DNA of 64,000 bases. Source: QQVM01 sp964544885 (lineage in GTDB: Bacteria; Bacteroidota; Bacteroidia; AKYH767-A; 2013-40CM-41-45). The stretch lies in assembly GCA_964544885.1 (NCBI GenBank), contig CAZJDX010000019.1, forward strand, positions 8,006 through 72,005, written 5' to 3'. The first letter of the stretch is position 1; each line of letters opens with the position of its first letter. Under the pieces are notes generated by a model that searched no databases, was not told where the DNA came from, and was given only the letters and a program-made list of their open reading frames with translations. Position numbers and translations under genes: made by a program. Positions 28,128 through 36,077 of the stretch are shown one piece after another.

Positions 28128-28215
28128 TGTATCATTGCCCTACGAAAAAATGCATGGATAATAACCGGGGTACCAACCCGGAATTCAAGCCCTCCAGCTA
28201 AGAATTATATCCTTA

Positions 28216-28250
28216 AAAGCCGATAGATGCCGCCAGCACTTATCGGCTTT
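28216..28250 (+). terminator. Hairpin, possible terminator
   Basis: AAAGCCGATA and TATCGGCTTT pair perfectly over 10 bp around a 15-nt loop, followed on the plus strand by TCGTGTTTT. It could end a short untranslated RNA starting within the divergent region or block read-through into the XRE-ImmA promoter. Confidence 0.45.
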
Positions 28251-28313
28251 CGTGTTTTATCTTTGGTGGTATACCTCCATCTTTATCATAAGAAACAAAA
28301 GTATAGATAAACT

Positions 28314-28347
28314 TGGACAAAAAAGAAACTTTTTTTACATTTGTCCA
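28314..28347 (+). promoter_or_regulatory. Promoter and operator of the XRE-ImmA gene
   Basis: TTG near 28313-28315 and TACATTTG at 28336-28343 form a Bacteroidota promoter with about 20 bp between them. TGGACAAA (28314-28321) and TTTGTCCA (28340-28347) make an 8-bp perfect inverted repeat whose arms lie on the -33 and -7 elements. Binding by the XRE domain encoded downstream would block transcription, the arrangement expected for autorepression relieved by ImmA-type proteolysis. Confidence 0.6.
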
Positions 28348-28392
28348 GTAGAAGTTTTTAACAAACCTTCCATATTTATTAACAGACTCACT

Positions 28393-29460
28393 ATGAACTA
28401 CTTCCCTGAAAGGTTAAAGAATGCTCGCAAAATGCGTGGCTTCTCACTTCAGGAGTTATCTGATGTGATGAATCAGGCTATATCCAAACAGGATTTGAAT
28501 CGGCTTGAAACTGGTATAAAGAAGCCTGATAGTGAAATTGTTTCTCAACTCTGTTCTGCTCTCAAGGTAACTATAGATTACTTTTTCAGAAATCCATCCG
28601 TATCCCTTGAACAGGTTGAATTTCGTAAGTTAAAAAAGCTACCGGTTCGTGAAAAGGAAAAAGTTAAAAGCCAAACTGTAGAATATCTTGAACGATACCT
28701 TGAGCTTGAAAATTTATTAGGTATTGATAACGAATTGCCATTTACTCCTCGTGCATATAAAATTAAGCCGGGTAAGGAAATTGAAGGCATCTCAAGTGCA
28801 GCCACCACTATGAGAGAGGAAATATTGAAAATCGGAAGTGACCCCATTTTCAATATATATGAACTTCTTGAAGAAAAAAACATTAAGGTGTTTAGAACAG
28901 AAGTTGACCCGTCTTTTTCAGGAATGTCTACTACAATTGAAAATAAGATTGGTGTCATCGTTTATAACGACAATAATGAACTACCAATTGTACGGAAACG
29001 CTTTACCCTTTTGCATGAATTAGGACATTTATTTCTTGACCTTACTGAATTTGATGAGAAGCATAGCGAAAAACTATGTGACGCATTTGCAGGGGCTATG
29101 CTTCTGCCGGAAGATAAATTAATGGAGTATTTTGGCGGAAGACGAGAAACCGTTTATGTGAAGGAGCTACGTTTGATTAAAAGTTATTTCGGCATATCAC
29201 TACTTGCAATCATGTACCGTGCAAAAGCTCTTAACTTGATTTCAGAACATTACCTAAAATACTTCTGTATTAAATATAATCAGTTTTTTAAAAAGGAAGA
29301 AGCGGAAGGATATGATGGAATAGAAAAGTCCAATAGATTTATTCAGCTACTTATCCGGGCGGTTGCACAAGAAGTTATTTCAACCACCAAAGCTGCGGCA
29401 TTGAATAATCAGATTCTTGGTGATTTCCGTGAACAATATCTTGATGCTGACAAAAAATGA
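28393..29460 (+). CDS. XRE regulator fused to ImmA/IrrE metallopeptidase
   Basis: A 355-residue protein. Residues 1-65 form an XRE helix-turn-helix (RLKNARKMRGFSLQELSDVMN). A linker follows, then an ImmA/IrrE-type Zn peptidase with HELGH at 208-212 and a downstream acidic ligand in KLCDAFAGAMLLPEDKL. Such fused proteins act as repressors and proteases in mobile elements and toxin-antitoxin-like modules. The ATG at 28393 starts the HTH and lies 50 bp after the promoter; the longer frame from 28252 would begin upstream of the promoter. The last bases overlap the PIN gene start (ATGA), so both are made together. The substrate is unknown. Confidence 0.9.
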   Translation: MNYFPERLKNARKMRGFSLQELSDVMNQAISKQDLNRLETGIKKPDSEIVSQLCSALKVTIDYFFRNPSVSLEQVEFRKLKKLPVREKEKVKSQTVEYLERYLELENLLGIDNELPFTPRAYKIKPGKEIEGISSAATTMREEILKIGSDPIFNIYELLEEKNIKVFRTEVDPSFSGMSTTIENKIGVIVYNDNNELPIVRKRFTLLHELGHLFLDLTEFDEKHSEKLCDAFAGAMLLPEDKLMEYFGGRRETVYVKELRLIKSYFGISLLAIMYRAKALNLISEHYLKYFCIKYNQFFKKEEAEGYDGIEKSNRFIQLLIRAVAQEVISTTKAAALNNQILGDFREQYLDADKK

Positions 29461-29951
29461 AAATTGCAATTACAGATGCAAATATTTTCATTGACCTAAT
29501 CAGGTTAGGATTGCTGGGGTGCTTGTTCAATCTTGGTATGGAAATCCACACAACCAGAGAAGTTTATGACCAACTAAATACACAACAAAAGGGAGTTGCA
29601 GCCGGATTCGTTCAGGCTGGTGTTTTAAGTATATATAATTTCAGTTTCCAGGAATGGCAAGAAATTAGTTTATTAAATTGTCCTGCTGGACTTGAAACGG
29701 CAGACCGTACGGTATTTTACTATTCGAAAAAGATTGAAGCACTTGTTTTGTCCGGAGATAAAAAACTCCGGACGTTTTGTTTAAATCAAGATATAGATGT
29801 AAGAGGAATCCTTTGGTTATTCGACCTTTTACTAGAACGGGAATTAATCAACAGAGAAATTGCCTATGAGAGGCTAAATTATCTTCTATCCTTCAACGAC
29901 AGATTACCGATGGAAGAATGTGAACTAAGGCTAAAATTGTGGCAAGGGTAG
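29457..29951 (+). CDS. PIN-domain protein, likely ribonuclease toxin or effector
   Basis: A 164-residue PIN-fold protein. Acidic active-site residues appear in order: Asp7 (AITDANIFIDL), Glu35 (TTREVYDQL), Asp in ETADRTVFYY, and Asp in VLSGDKKLRTF. This set is typical of Mg-dependent PIN ribonucleases. It overlaps the XRE-ImmA gene by 4 bp. In PIN toxin pairs the partner is usually a small antitoxin; here the partner is a peptidase-regulator, so a proteolysis-controlled toxin module is plausible by inference. Its last 59 bp overlap the broken 3' end of the cupin frame on the other strand. Confidence 0.82.
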   Translation: MKIAITDANIFIDLIRLGLLGCLFNLGMEIHTTREVYDQLNTQQKGVAAGFVQAGVLSIYNFSFQEWQEISLLNCPAGLETADRTVFYYSKKIEALVLSGDKKLRTFCLNQDIDVRGILWLFDLLLERELINREIAYERLNYLLSFNDRLPMEECELRLKLWQG

Positions 29952-30300
29952 TTGAACAATTTTTACACCTTATCATATAGTCAATGTCAAGTGCAGGCTT
30001 GTATGTCGCTCTGAACTTTGTCTCTCTGTCAAGCGGATTTGAAAAAGTGTGTACCGTCTTTGCATTAACAGTAAAACTTTGCCCTTCTTCAAGAACAATT
30101 TTCCTGCCTTTTGTCGAAAGTTCAAGTTTGCCTTCAATAACTTCAAAAATTTCGTCTTGCAAAAGATGAATATGCGGGGGTGGACCCTCCTGTCCAGCAG
30201 GAATGGTGCAGATAACCTCTGTAAAAGCACCATTAGTGTCTTTACCTGTCTTTACAAAGGTGATTGTTTCACCAGTTGATTTTAGTGTTATAGATTTCAT
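29893..30300 (-). pseudogene. Cupin-domain protein with 3' end replaced at the island junction
   Basis: The first about 112 residues are a normal single-domain cupin: GQEGPPPHIHLLQDEIFEVIEG carries the His-x-His and Glu of motif 1, and AKTVHTFSNP the His of motif 2. Proteins of this type usually continue for another 30-50 residues after a stretch like KPALDIDYMI. Here the homology-like text stops at DYMIR, and the next residues (CKNCSTTLATILALVHILP) are simply the antisense of the PIN gene. The original 3' end was therefore lost when the PIN-side DNA was joined near 29970. A residual binding fold is possible, but the gene is best treated as truncated. Confidence 0.75.
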
Positions 30301-30398
30301 TTTACCCTTATTTAATTCTGTATTTTATATTTATTGTTTCAAACGCTTTTCGATTTGGAGCTGTTGCGACATTCGAAGACAAGAATTTTCTTTGGTGT

Positions 30399-30475
30399 GC
30401 TTAACCTTAATCTACAAACCAGCGGAAGCACGCCACGCATCATGCCAGCCATGGCACCAAGGCGTTGTTATGCGC
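30399..30475 (-). repeat. Structured boundary with integron attC-like ends
   Basis: Read on the minus strand, downstream of the T9SS gene, this 77-bp segment starts with GCGCATAAC and ends with GTTAAGC, which fits the integron core GTTRRRY. Between them are small inverted repeats (TGCCA/TGGCA and ACGCC/GGCGT). GCATAAC is the exact complement of GTTATGC at the other end of the T9SS unit (31397-31403), as R'' and R' would be in a circularised cassette. The inner pairing is poorer than in standard attC sites, so an attC-like or other cassette-type repeat is the cautious call. Confidence 0.4.
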
Positions 30476-30498
30476 ATGTGCAAATTATTGTTTACGAA

Positions 30499-31353
30499 TC
30501 AATCAATAATAGTCACTTTTATTCTCTCGCTTTTTCCAGATAAATAACTAACCAATATGAAATAAATACCACTTGGTTGCGTGATCAAGACTTGGTTCCG
30601 GTTCAATAGAATCAATTCCTTACCGAAAATGTCAAACATATGAACGCTTTTAATTAAATCTGTTGTGTATTCCAAATTCAAACATTCATTCCTCCGAACA
30701 GGATTTGGGTATGCAATAACTCGTGTCTTAGTCGAGATATCGTTTACTCCAACTAGCGACACATAACACATTCCATTAAATTGGAGATTAGAATATACCT
30801 GAGTGCTGTCTGTATATTTACAAAGTAAATTTTCAGAAATGTAGGACCACCCATTTGTTTGACCTTGGTAAGTAATACCTGCATTGGGGCCCGTGCCTTC
30901 AATAAATTCAAATTTTGTTATAAATCCGTAAAGCGGAAAATCAAAACGTATATGTTTTTTACCATTTATCAAAAAGACTGAATCGACCACTGCAGGTATT
31001 GAATCCATCCATGAACGATATATAAAAAAGGTATCATTTAACTGTAATGAGAGATCCATAATAATCTTTTCAGATTGTGTCCAAAATGAATAGTACCATG
31101 TTTTACCATTGGTGGTATCCTCTCTGATCAGGCCAGTCGTTTGAGAACTATTAAGTACTTTCATGTAAACATGACCGTTCATTGTCGAATCTATCCCATC
31201 ATATGCATTATATATTCGTGTTTGTGCTCCATCAATGATTTCCTCCAGTATAAACCATTGAGTGCTGTCCTGCCCGAATATTGATTGATAATTCTGGCAT
31301 TTAGAAGATGTTGCAGAAAGAAGGAAAATGAAACTAAATAATATATTTTTCAT
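30499..31353 (-). CDS. Secreted protein with T9SS type A sorting domain
   Basis: A 284-residue exported protein. The signal peptide is MKNILFSFIFLLSATSSKC before QNYQS. The mature N-terminal part (about 20-200) is of unknown fold, with Trp, Tyr and Asp repeats such as TTNGKTWYYSFWTQSEKI. The C-terminal about 80 residues form a sorting domain starting VIAYPNPVRRNECLNLEYT and ending SERIKVTIID. The gene is A+T-rich and is bracketed by the inverted repeat TGCGCATAAC (30467-30476 and 31394-31403), suggesting it arrived as a unit. Function beyond export is unknown. Confidence 0.85.
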   Translation of the reverse strand: MKNILFSFIFLLSATSSKCQNYQSIFGQDSTQWFILEEIIDGAQTRIYNAYDGIDSTMNGHVYMKVLNSSQTTGLIREDTTNGKTWYYSFWTQSEKIIMDLSLQLNDTFFIYRSWMDSIPAVVDSVFLINGKKHIRFDFPLYGFITKFEFIEGTGPNAGITYQGQTNGWSYISENLLCKYTDSTQVYSNLQFNGMCYVSLVGVNDISTKTRVIAYPNPVRRNECLNLEYTTDLIKSVHMFDIFGKELILLNRNQVLITQPSGIYFILVSYLSGKSERIKVTIID

Positions 31354-31393
31354 AGCATCTTAAGATTAAAATAATTTCCTCCAAACGCTGCAT

Positions 31394-31403
31394 TGCGCAT
31401 AAC
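31394..31403. repeat. Second arm of the TGCGCATAAC inverted repeat
   Basis: TGCGCATAAC here is the perfect inverted copy of GTTATGCGCA at 30467-30476, on the opposite side of the T9SS gene. The two arms delimit a 937-bp unit. Confidence 0.6.
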
Positions 31404-31582
31404 TAGTATATATATCCTCTGGTCCCATCAAAGACCAGTAAATATACATATTATCAGCTTACTCAATTGAACAGCTAATCAGGAGAGCCTGTAGTATTGA
31501 CTAAGATTTTTTCATTCCTGAACTACTCATTATTCCGGAAAATTAATAATTACTGCAGGTGGGTATTCCTGATAATAAATTA
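31404..31582. other. Non-coding part of a 370-bp gap
   Basis: Between the inverted-repeat arm at 31403 and the coding relic at 31583 the DNA is A+T-rich and holds no frame, strong promoter or terminator that I can support. Confidence 0.4.
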
Positions 31583-31723
31583 CTAATCATCGTATTCCTG
31601 TATCAGGCTTTTCAGCTTCCGGTAGTCCCTGAATATTTCAAGCCCTTTCTCTATCCGGCGATATCATCAGGCCGTCTTGCTTCGAAACAATGGCTATCCA
31701 TCCATGGTGTTTCAGGAAATGCT
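31583..31723 (-). pseudogene. Decayed C-terminal coding remnant
   Basis: Downstream of the membrane-protein gene two minus-strand frames read like one protein tail with a frame change: GYLLKHFLKHHGWIAIVSK then QDGLMISPD, and, in another frame, IEKGLEIFRDYRKLKSLIQE, ending EYDD and TAG at 31583-31585. The amphipathic and charged composition differs from random antisense. It may be the true tail of the 375-residue membrane protein after frameshifts, or a relic of another gene. No family recognised. Confidence 0.35.
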
Positions 31724-32851
31724 TCAGTAAATACCCGCCGGGAATCCGGCAGATTCAAGCAGCGACCACCAAAGGGAAGGATAATGCATGGGTTCCAGCG
31801 CTCCCACACAATAGGCCGGCACGAACAGATTAAGTATAAAAACCAGGAATGTGAGCCGGATGAAAATACGGCTTCCGGCATATTCCCTGATTCTCCACAG
31901 ACTAAAAAGAATGACCGGAAAGGACAGGCCTGCCAGTCTTGAGATATCATAGGCGATCACAAACTGCAGGTTGACACAAACCAAGCAGCTCAGGATAAGC
32001 AGGATTTCGGCGTAACGCTTCTCTTTCAGATCAATTAACAAAGCGAGAAGCGGAAAGACCCATGCCAGCCTGAAAGCCTGAAAGATCCCGAACCAGAGGT
32101 TTTCTCCCACATGATCCCATGTCCAGCGAAGATTTTCCCTGTTGAAATAATATGACATGTCAAATCCTGTATCCGATTGCGCCGAAATGAAAAACCTGTA
32201 TGCCGCATACACTATCAAGGGCGGGATAAACAAACGCAGGGTCCCTGAAATTTTTCCAAGACTGTAATTCCCTTCCAGAAAGAACAGAAATAAAAACGGA
32301 AAAAGAAACAAGGTGTTATCATGATTAAAAAGTAATAGCGTAAGGAATATGCCCGCCACCACTGGTCTCCGGTAAAAGAAAAGAAGAATCAGCAGTATAA
32401 GATAGGACAGCGGATCCGTGTATCCGGGAAAATACAATTGATAGAATGAAAGGGTGGAAAAGGCAAGCAGGGCGGAAATGCTGAAGCTTTCCAAAGGACT
32501 CAGGCCCTTTCTCCTGTTCAGAATATAAACAAGAGACAGAAAAACAACATGAACAGCCAGCATGAAGTATTTAAACATGGGCCCTTTCAGAAAAAGCAGG
32601 TAGCCCATCAATGGAGCGAGGATTCTGTATCTCAGACTGCTATCGAAGGTTAAATCAAAAGGAGCTTCTGACAGTTCCGAAAAACCTTTCCCATGGTAGA
32701 ATAAATCCCATCGCGGACCTGCAAAGAGAGTGCAGAGGCCCAACAATATAAGGCTCGTAAGCATACCGGTCAGCGTAAGCCCGGTGATATTTTCCAAACG
32801 GAGCAGGATCCGGTCTGAAAAACCCATCCCTCTTGTATTCAACTGCGGCAT
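31724..32851 (-). CDS. Polytopic membrane protein of unknown function
   Basis: A 375-residue protein with about nine to ten hydrophobic helices, starting with LTLTGMLTSLILLGLCTLFAGP and ending with RIFIRLTFLVFILNLFVPAYCVGAL. Loop features include RYRILAPLMGYLLFLKGP and YFPGYTDPLSYLILLILLFF, a layout seen in uncharacterised GT-C-like or EpsG-like membrane proteins. I chose the ATG at 32851; a TTG at 32875 in the same frame lies on a promoter-like AAATTTTG. The C terminus (SLLESAGFPAGIY) may be frameshifted, given the coding-like remnant just downstream. The substrate is unknown. Confidence 0.6.
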   Translation of the reverse strand: MPQLNTRGMGFSDRILLRLENITGLTLTGMLTSLILLGLCTLFAGPRWDLFYHGKGFSELSEAPFDLTFDSSLRYRILAPLMGYLLFLKGPMFKYFMLAVHVVFLSLVYILNRRKGLSPLESFSISALLAFSTLSFYQLYFPGYTDPLSYLILLILLFFYRRPVVAGIFLTLLLFNHDNTLFLFPFLFLFFLEGNYSLGKISGTLRLFIPPLIVYAAYRFFISAQSDTGFDMSYYFNRENLRWTWDHVGENLWFGIFQAFRLAWVFPLLALLIDLKEKRYAEILLILSCLVCVNLQFVIAYDISRLAGLSFPVILFSLWRIREYAGSRIFIRLTFLVFILNLFVPAYCVGALEPMHYPSLWWSLLESAGFPAGIY

Positions 32852-32904
32852 ATAATTCGCTTTCTGATCACGCAAAATTTGTAATTTTAATGTCTGTAAT
32901 TACA

Positions 32905-32918
32905 GGGCGCCTCTAAAA
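32905..32918. repeat. Solo copy of the GGGCGCCTCTAAAA end sequence
   Basis: These 14 bp are identical to the terminal repeats of the inverted-repeat element at 46560-46756. No partner arm is seen nearby, so this may be a remnant of an excised copy in the region upstream of porZ. Confidence 0.5.
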
Positions 32919-32972
32919 CAATAAAGAAAGGCTTACTACGTTATTTTCCATCGCCTCTTTTTAATTTTAATC

Positions 32973-35339
32973 ATGAAAAAAGCAATAGCCGGACCATTTA
33001 TTTTTGTGTTTTTGGCCGCCATTAGTTCATTATCCCTTTGTGCTCAGGAACATGGGATTGCCTTAGGACAATGGCGCGAACACATTCCTTTCAACAAGAC
33101 CATTGACCTGACAGAAAGCGGCGGTACCATTTACGCCGGTTGCCAGAACGGGGTATTCAGTTATTCCAAAGCGGATGGTGAGATAAACCTGTTCAGTCGC
33201 TTAAACGGACTATCAGACCATGAAATCTCCGGAATTAAGGCCGATCAGCAATCGGGTATTGTGCTTATTGCCTATCAGACTTCCAACATCGACCTCCTGC
33301 TTCCTGATAAAAGCATTGTTAACCTGTCGGACATAAAACGGAAAAATATTATCGGCGGGAAAAAGATCAATCACATCTTCTTTGCAGAAGGCAAGGCTTA
33401 CCTCAGCTGCGAATTCGGTATTGTGGTCATCGATCTGAGTAAACGGGAGATCAGCGACACTTATTACATCGGTCAGAATGGTCGCGCGATCAACGTAAAC
33501 GGCCTGGCCTTCGACGGAACCTATATGCTTGCCGTTACTGACAGCGGAATTTACAAAGCCTCCTATAATGATCCGAATATCTTCAATTATACAGCCTGGC
33601 AACTGGAAACCAATCTGGTGAGCCCCTATGCGAACTACACATCGGTTACAGCCATCAATGGCAGATTCTATGCGGTAAAAACCAATGCGGCTCCTGCAAA
33701 AGACACGGTGCTTGAAAACAGCAACGGCACATGGATGCCCTATATGAATGATGATCATGAAGGCGGGCACGTGGATTCATACAACGGTTTTCTGTTATAT
33801 CGGAACGACTTCAAGGTATCGGCGTGGAACGCCTCAGGTGTTCAGGCCCATGTTGTGGATATCAACATGTACTACAATGCATCCATTTCCAGAGGATTCG
33901 TGGATAATTCCGGAATCTTTTGGGTTGCCGACAGAAACAACGGACTGATACGCTTTCAGTCCTGGCCTTATGCTCTTGAAAAAATTTCTCCGAACGGTCC
34001 CCGCTCGGCCGCGGTATGGGCTATGGACAGCAGGGACGGAAAAACATGGGTGGCATCAGGTTCTTTGACCGGCGATGCGCCGAACTATCAGGAAAAAAAC
34101 GGAGTCTATCGTTTCCAGAATAACAGCTGGAAGACTTTTGATGCCAGCAATGACAACATATATAATACCTTAGTTAGTCTGGGTTCACCGGCGCTCATCT
34201 CCGTCGCGGTTGACCCTTCCGATGCAAACCATGCCTTCTTTGCCTGCTGGGGTGTTGGTGTAATGGAAGCCAGGGAGAACGGAGGTACTGAAATATACCG
34301 CGCTACCAACAGCTCGCTGAGAGGTATCAGCGGACTGGGGAATTATATTATTGCCGGCGGAGTATGCTTTGATGACAATAATGATCTGTGGGTGGTTGCC
34401 GGAGGAAACACCTCTCCTCTGTCGGTCAGAAGAAATGACGGAAGCTGGCAGTCATTCGTTATTCCCAATGCCGACATGGCCCGCTTCGGACTGTATCAGA
34501 TCATTGTCGACGATTACAATCAGAAATGGTTTATTGCCCGGGAGGGAGCCAGCCAGGGACAAGGTCTTGGTGTGTTCAATGAAAACAACCCCTCCACCAA
34601 TGCGGATGATAATTTCAAGAGGATCACCGGCAATCCGGGAGAAGGCGCACTGCCCGATATGTTCGTCAGATCAATCGCCAAAGATAAAGACGGAGCGATC
34701 TGGATAGGCACCAACAAAGGGGTTTCGGTCATCTATAATCCGGCAAATGTTTTCTCCGGCACTTCCTTTGATTCGCAGCGGGTGATCATTGAACAGGACG
34801 GCAATGCGCAGTATCTTCTCGAGACCGAAGCCGTTTCCGCCATTTGTATCGATGGCGCCAACCGCAAGTGGTTTGGCACCACTAACGGAGGTGTCTTTTT
34901 AATGTCAGCGGACGGAACGAAACAGCTTCTGAATTTCAATATGGATAATTCACCCATGCCATCGAACGCGGTCACCTCTATTGCCATCGACGAAAAAAGC
35001 GGAGAAGTTTTCATCGGTACCGATAAGGGAATCGTATCCTACCGGGCTGATGCGACAGAAGGCACTGAAGTCTGCGAAGAGTATTATGTTTTTCCGAATC
35101 CTGTCCGTCACGATTACAGCGGACCGATCGCCATACGGGGACTGATTGAAAATGCCGATGTCAAGATCACGGACCTTAGCGGCAATATCGTCTATCATAC
35201 GGTTGCAAACGGCGGTACTGCTGTCTGGAACGGGACCAATTTCTCGGGAGAAAAAGTGCAAACCGGTATTTATACGGTACTGGTCACGAATTCGGACGGT
35301 ACTGAAAGTTGCACCACCAAATTGTTATTCGCTAACTGA
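32973..35339 (+). CDS. porZ: PorZ-like two-propeller T9SS protein
   Basis: A 788-residue exported protein. After the signal peptide (ending SSLSLCAQ) comes the PorZ-type start QWREHIPFNKTIDLTESGG, then two seven-bladed-propeller-like regions with repeated blade motifs such as IYAGCQNGVFSYSK, IWIGTNKGVSVIYNP and VFIGTDKGIVSYRAD. The C-terminal about 80 residues are a sorting domain (VFPNPVRHDYSGPIAI to TTKLLFAN). In Porphyromonas gingivalis PorZ is a surface component of the T9SS attachment complex that helps deliver A-LPS to cargo. Adjacency to recO, with a 1-bp stop-start overlap, is the conserved arrangement in the phylum and supports the call. Confidence 0.9.
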   Translation: MKKAIAGPFIFVFLAAISSLSLCAQEHGIALGQWREHIPFNKTIDLTESGGTIYAGCQNGVFSYSKADGEINLFSRLNGLSDHEISGIKADQQSGIVLIAYQTSNIDLLLPDKSIVNLSDIKRKNIIGGKKINHIFFAEGKAYLSCEFGIVVIDLSKREISDTYYIGQNGRAINVNGLAFDGTYMLAVTDSGIYKASYNDPNIFNYTAWQLETNLVSPYANYTSVTAINGRFYAVKTNAAPAKDTVLENSNGTWMPYMNDDHEGGHVDSYNGFLLYRNDFKVSAWNASGVQAHVVDINMYYNASISRGFVDNSGIFWVADRNNGLIRFQSWPYALEKISPNGPRSAAVWAMDSRDGKTWVASGSLTGDAPNYQEKNGVYRFQNNSWKTFDASNDNIYNTLVSLGSPALISVAVDPSDANHAFFACWGVGVMEARENGGTEIYRATNSSLRGISGLGNYIIAGGVCFDDNNDLWVVAGGNTSPLSVRRNDGSWQSFVIPNADMARFGLYQIIVDDYNQKWFIAREGASQGQGLGVFNENNPSTNADDNFKRITGNPGEGALPDMFVRSIAKDKDGAIWIGTNKGVSVIYNPANVFSGTSFDSQRVIIEQDGNAQYLLETEAVSAICIDGANRKWFGTTNGGVFLMSADGTKQLLNFNMDNSPMPSNAVTSIAIDEKSGEVFIGTDKGIVSYRADATEGTEVCEEYYVFPNPVRHDYSGPIAIRGLIENADVKITDLSGNIVYHTVANGGTAVWNGTNFSGEKVQTGIYTVLVTNSDGTESCTTKLLFAN

Positions 35340-36076
35340 TGCTGCACAAAACAAGAGGTATTGTTCTGCACACGACAGAATTTTCCGAAACCAGTCTGGT
35401 GGTAAAGATTTATACCGAACTGTTCGGAATGCAGAGCTACCTGGTTAACAGCGTCAGAAAAAAGAACGCGAAGGTGCGTCCTTCCGTTTTTCAGGCTTTG
35501 AGCCTTGTGGAAATGGTGGTGTACCACAAGGAACGCGGAGGAATACAAAGGATATCCGAGATCAGGTCAGCACCGGCATTGCGGAGCACACCATTTGACG
35601 TAATGAAAAGTTCGATGGCTATGTTCATCAATGAAGTTCTCTTTAAATCAATCCGCGAAGAGGAATCCAATCCTCAGTTGTTCGATTTTCTGTTTCAGTC
35701 TATACAATGGCTGGATGTTCATGAACCGGCGAATCCGGATTTTCATCTCCTGTTCCTGGTTCAGCTCAGCAGGTATCTCGGATTTTTTCCGGTGAATAAT
35801 TATTCGGAGATGCAAAGTATATTCAATCTGCAGGAAGGATGTTTTGAAAAGTCATCGCCGCCTCACCCCTTCTTTCTTGCCCCTCCCCTGAGTATTCATT
35901 TTCACAGGATCATGTATCACTTACCTGATTTCTCCGTGTGCCTTGGTATTCCCATTCCTGAAAAAAGAGAATTGTTGGAAAGGATATTGGAATATTATGA
36001 GTTGCACCTTTCGGGTTTCGGCAATATCAGATCACATAAGGTGCTGGAAGAGATCTGGTCTCCGGTTACGGACTGA
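35339..36076 (+). CDS. recO: DNA repair protein RecO
   Basis: A 245-residue RecF-pathway mediator that helps load RecA onto SSB-coated single strands. The N-terminal OB fold is recognisable (HKTRGIVLHTTEFSETSLVVKIYTE, SYLVNSVRKKNAKVRP) and the helical C-terminal domain follows (DVMKSSMAMFINEVLFKSIREEE). The zinc-binding Cys set of some RecO proteins is absent, as usual in this phylum. The ATG at 35339 lies within the porZ stop codon (TGATG), so translation is coupled. It converges with the next gene at a 1-bp gap. Confidence 0.93.
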   Translation: MLHKTRGIVLHTTEFSETSLVVKIYTELFGMQSYLVNSVRKKNAKVRPSVFQALSLVEMVVYHKERGGIQRISEIRSAPALRSTPFDVMKSSMAMFINEVLFKSIREEESNPQLFDFLFQSIQWLDVHEPANPDFHLLFLVQLSRYLGFFPVNNYSEMQSIFNLQEGCFEKSSPPHPFFLAPPLSIHFHRIMYHLPDFSVCLGIPIPEKRELLERILEYYELHLSGFGNIRSHKVLEEIWSPVTD

Positions 36077-36077
36077 A

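Larger units (their letters stand above)
28012..28392. other. Divergent intergenic region with palindromes and a hairpin
   Basis: This 381-bp region separates the DUF1508 gene (minus) from the XRE-ImmA gene (plus). It contains a 9-bp stem palindrome at 28104-28127, a hairpin at 28216-28250, and the plus-strand promoter with operator at 28314-28347. A short G+C-rich segment near 28170 (CCGGGGTACCAACCCGG) can also fold. No convincing protein frame is present. A small RNA ending at the 28216 hairpin is possible but unproven. Confidence 0.5.

Noticed and set aside
28016..28201. Plus-strand frame of 61 codons in the divergent region
   Set aside because: It spans a palindrome and ends before a hairpin; the peptide is unlike any protein and has no ribosome site. 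The DNA signals explain the region better.
28160..28205. tRNA-like look of the G+C-rich fold near CCGGGGTACCAACCCGG
   Set aside because: No cloverleaf can be drawn: the T-loop GTTCRANNC and the anticodon arm are missing.
20034..29975. Direct repeats marking island attachment sites
   Set aside because: Only a 7-bp TGAACAA is common to both edges, which is expected by chance; no integrase or tRNA gene is adjacent.
30399..30475. Calling a full integron attC site
   Set aside because: The outer core elements fit but the inner L arms do not pair well and no integrase is in the window, so it is listed only as attC-like.
31559..31942. Plus-strand frame of about 127 codons
   Set aside because: It lies opposite the end of the membrane-protein gene and its remnant; the peptide shows no domain and fits an antisense shadow.
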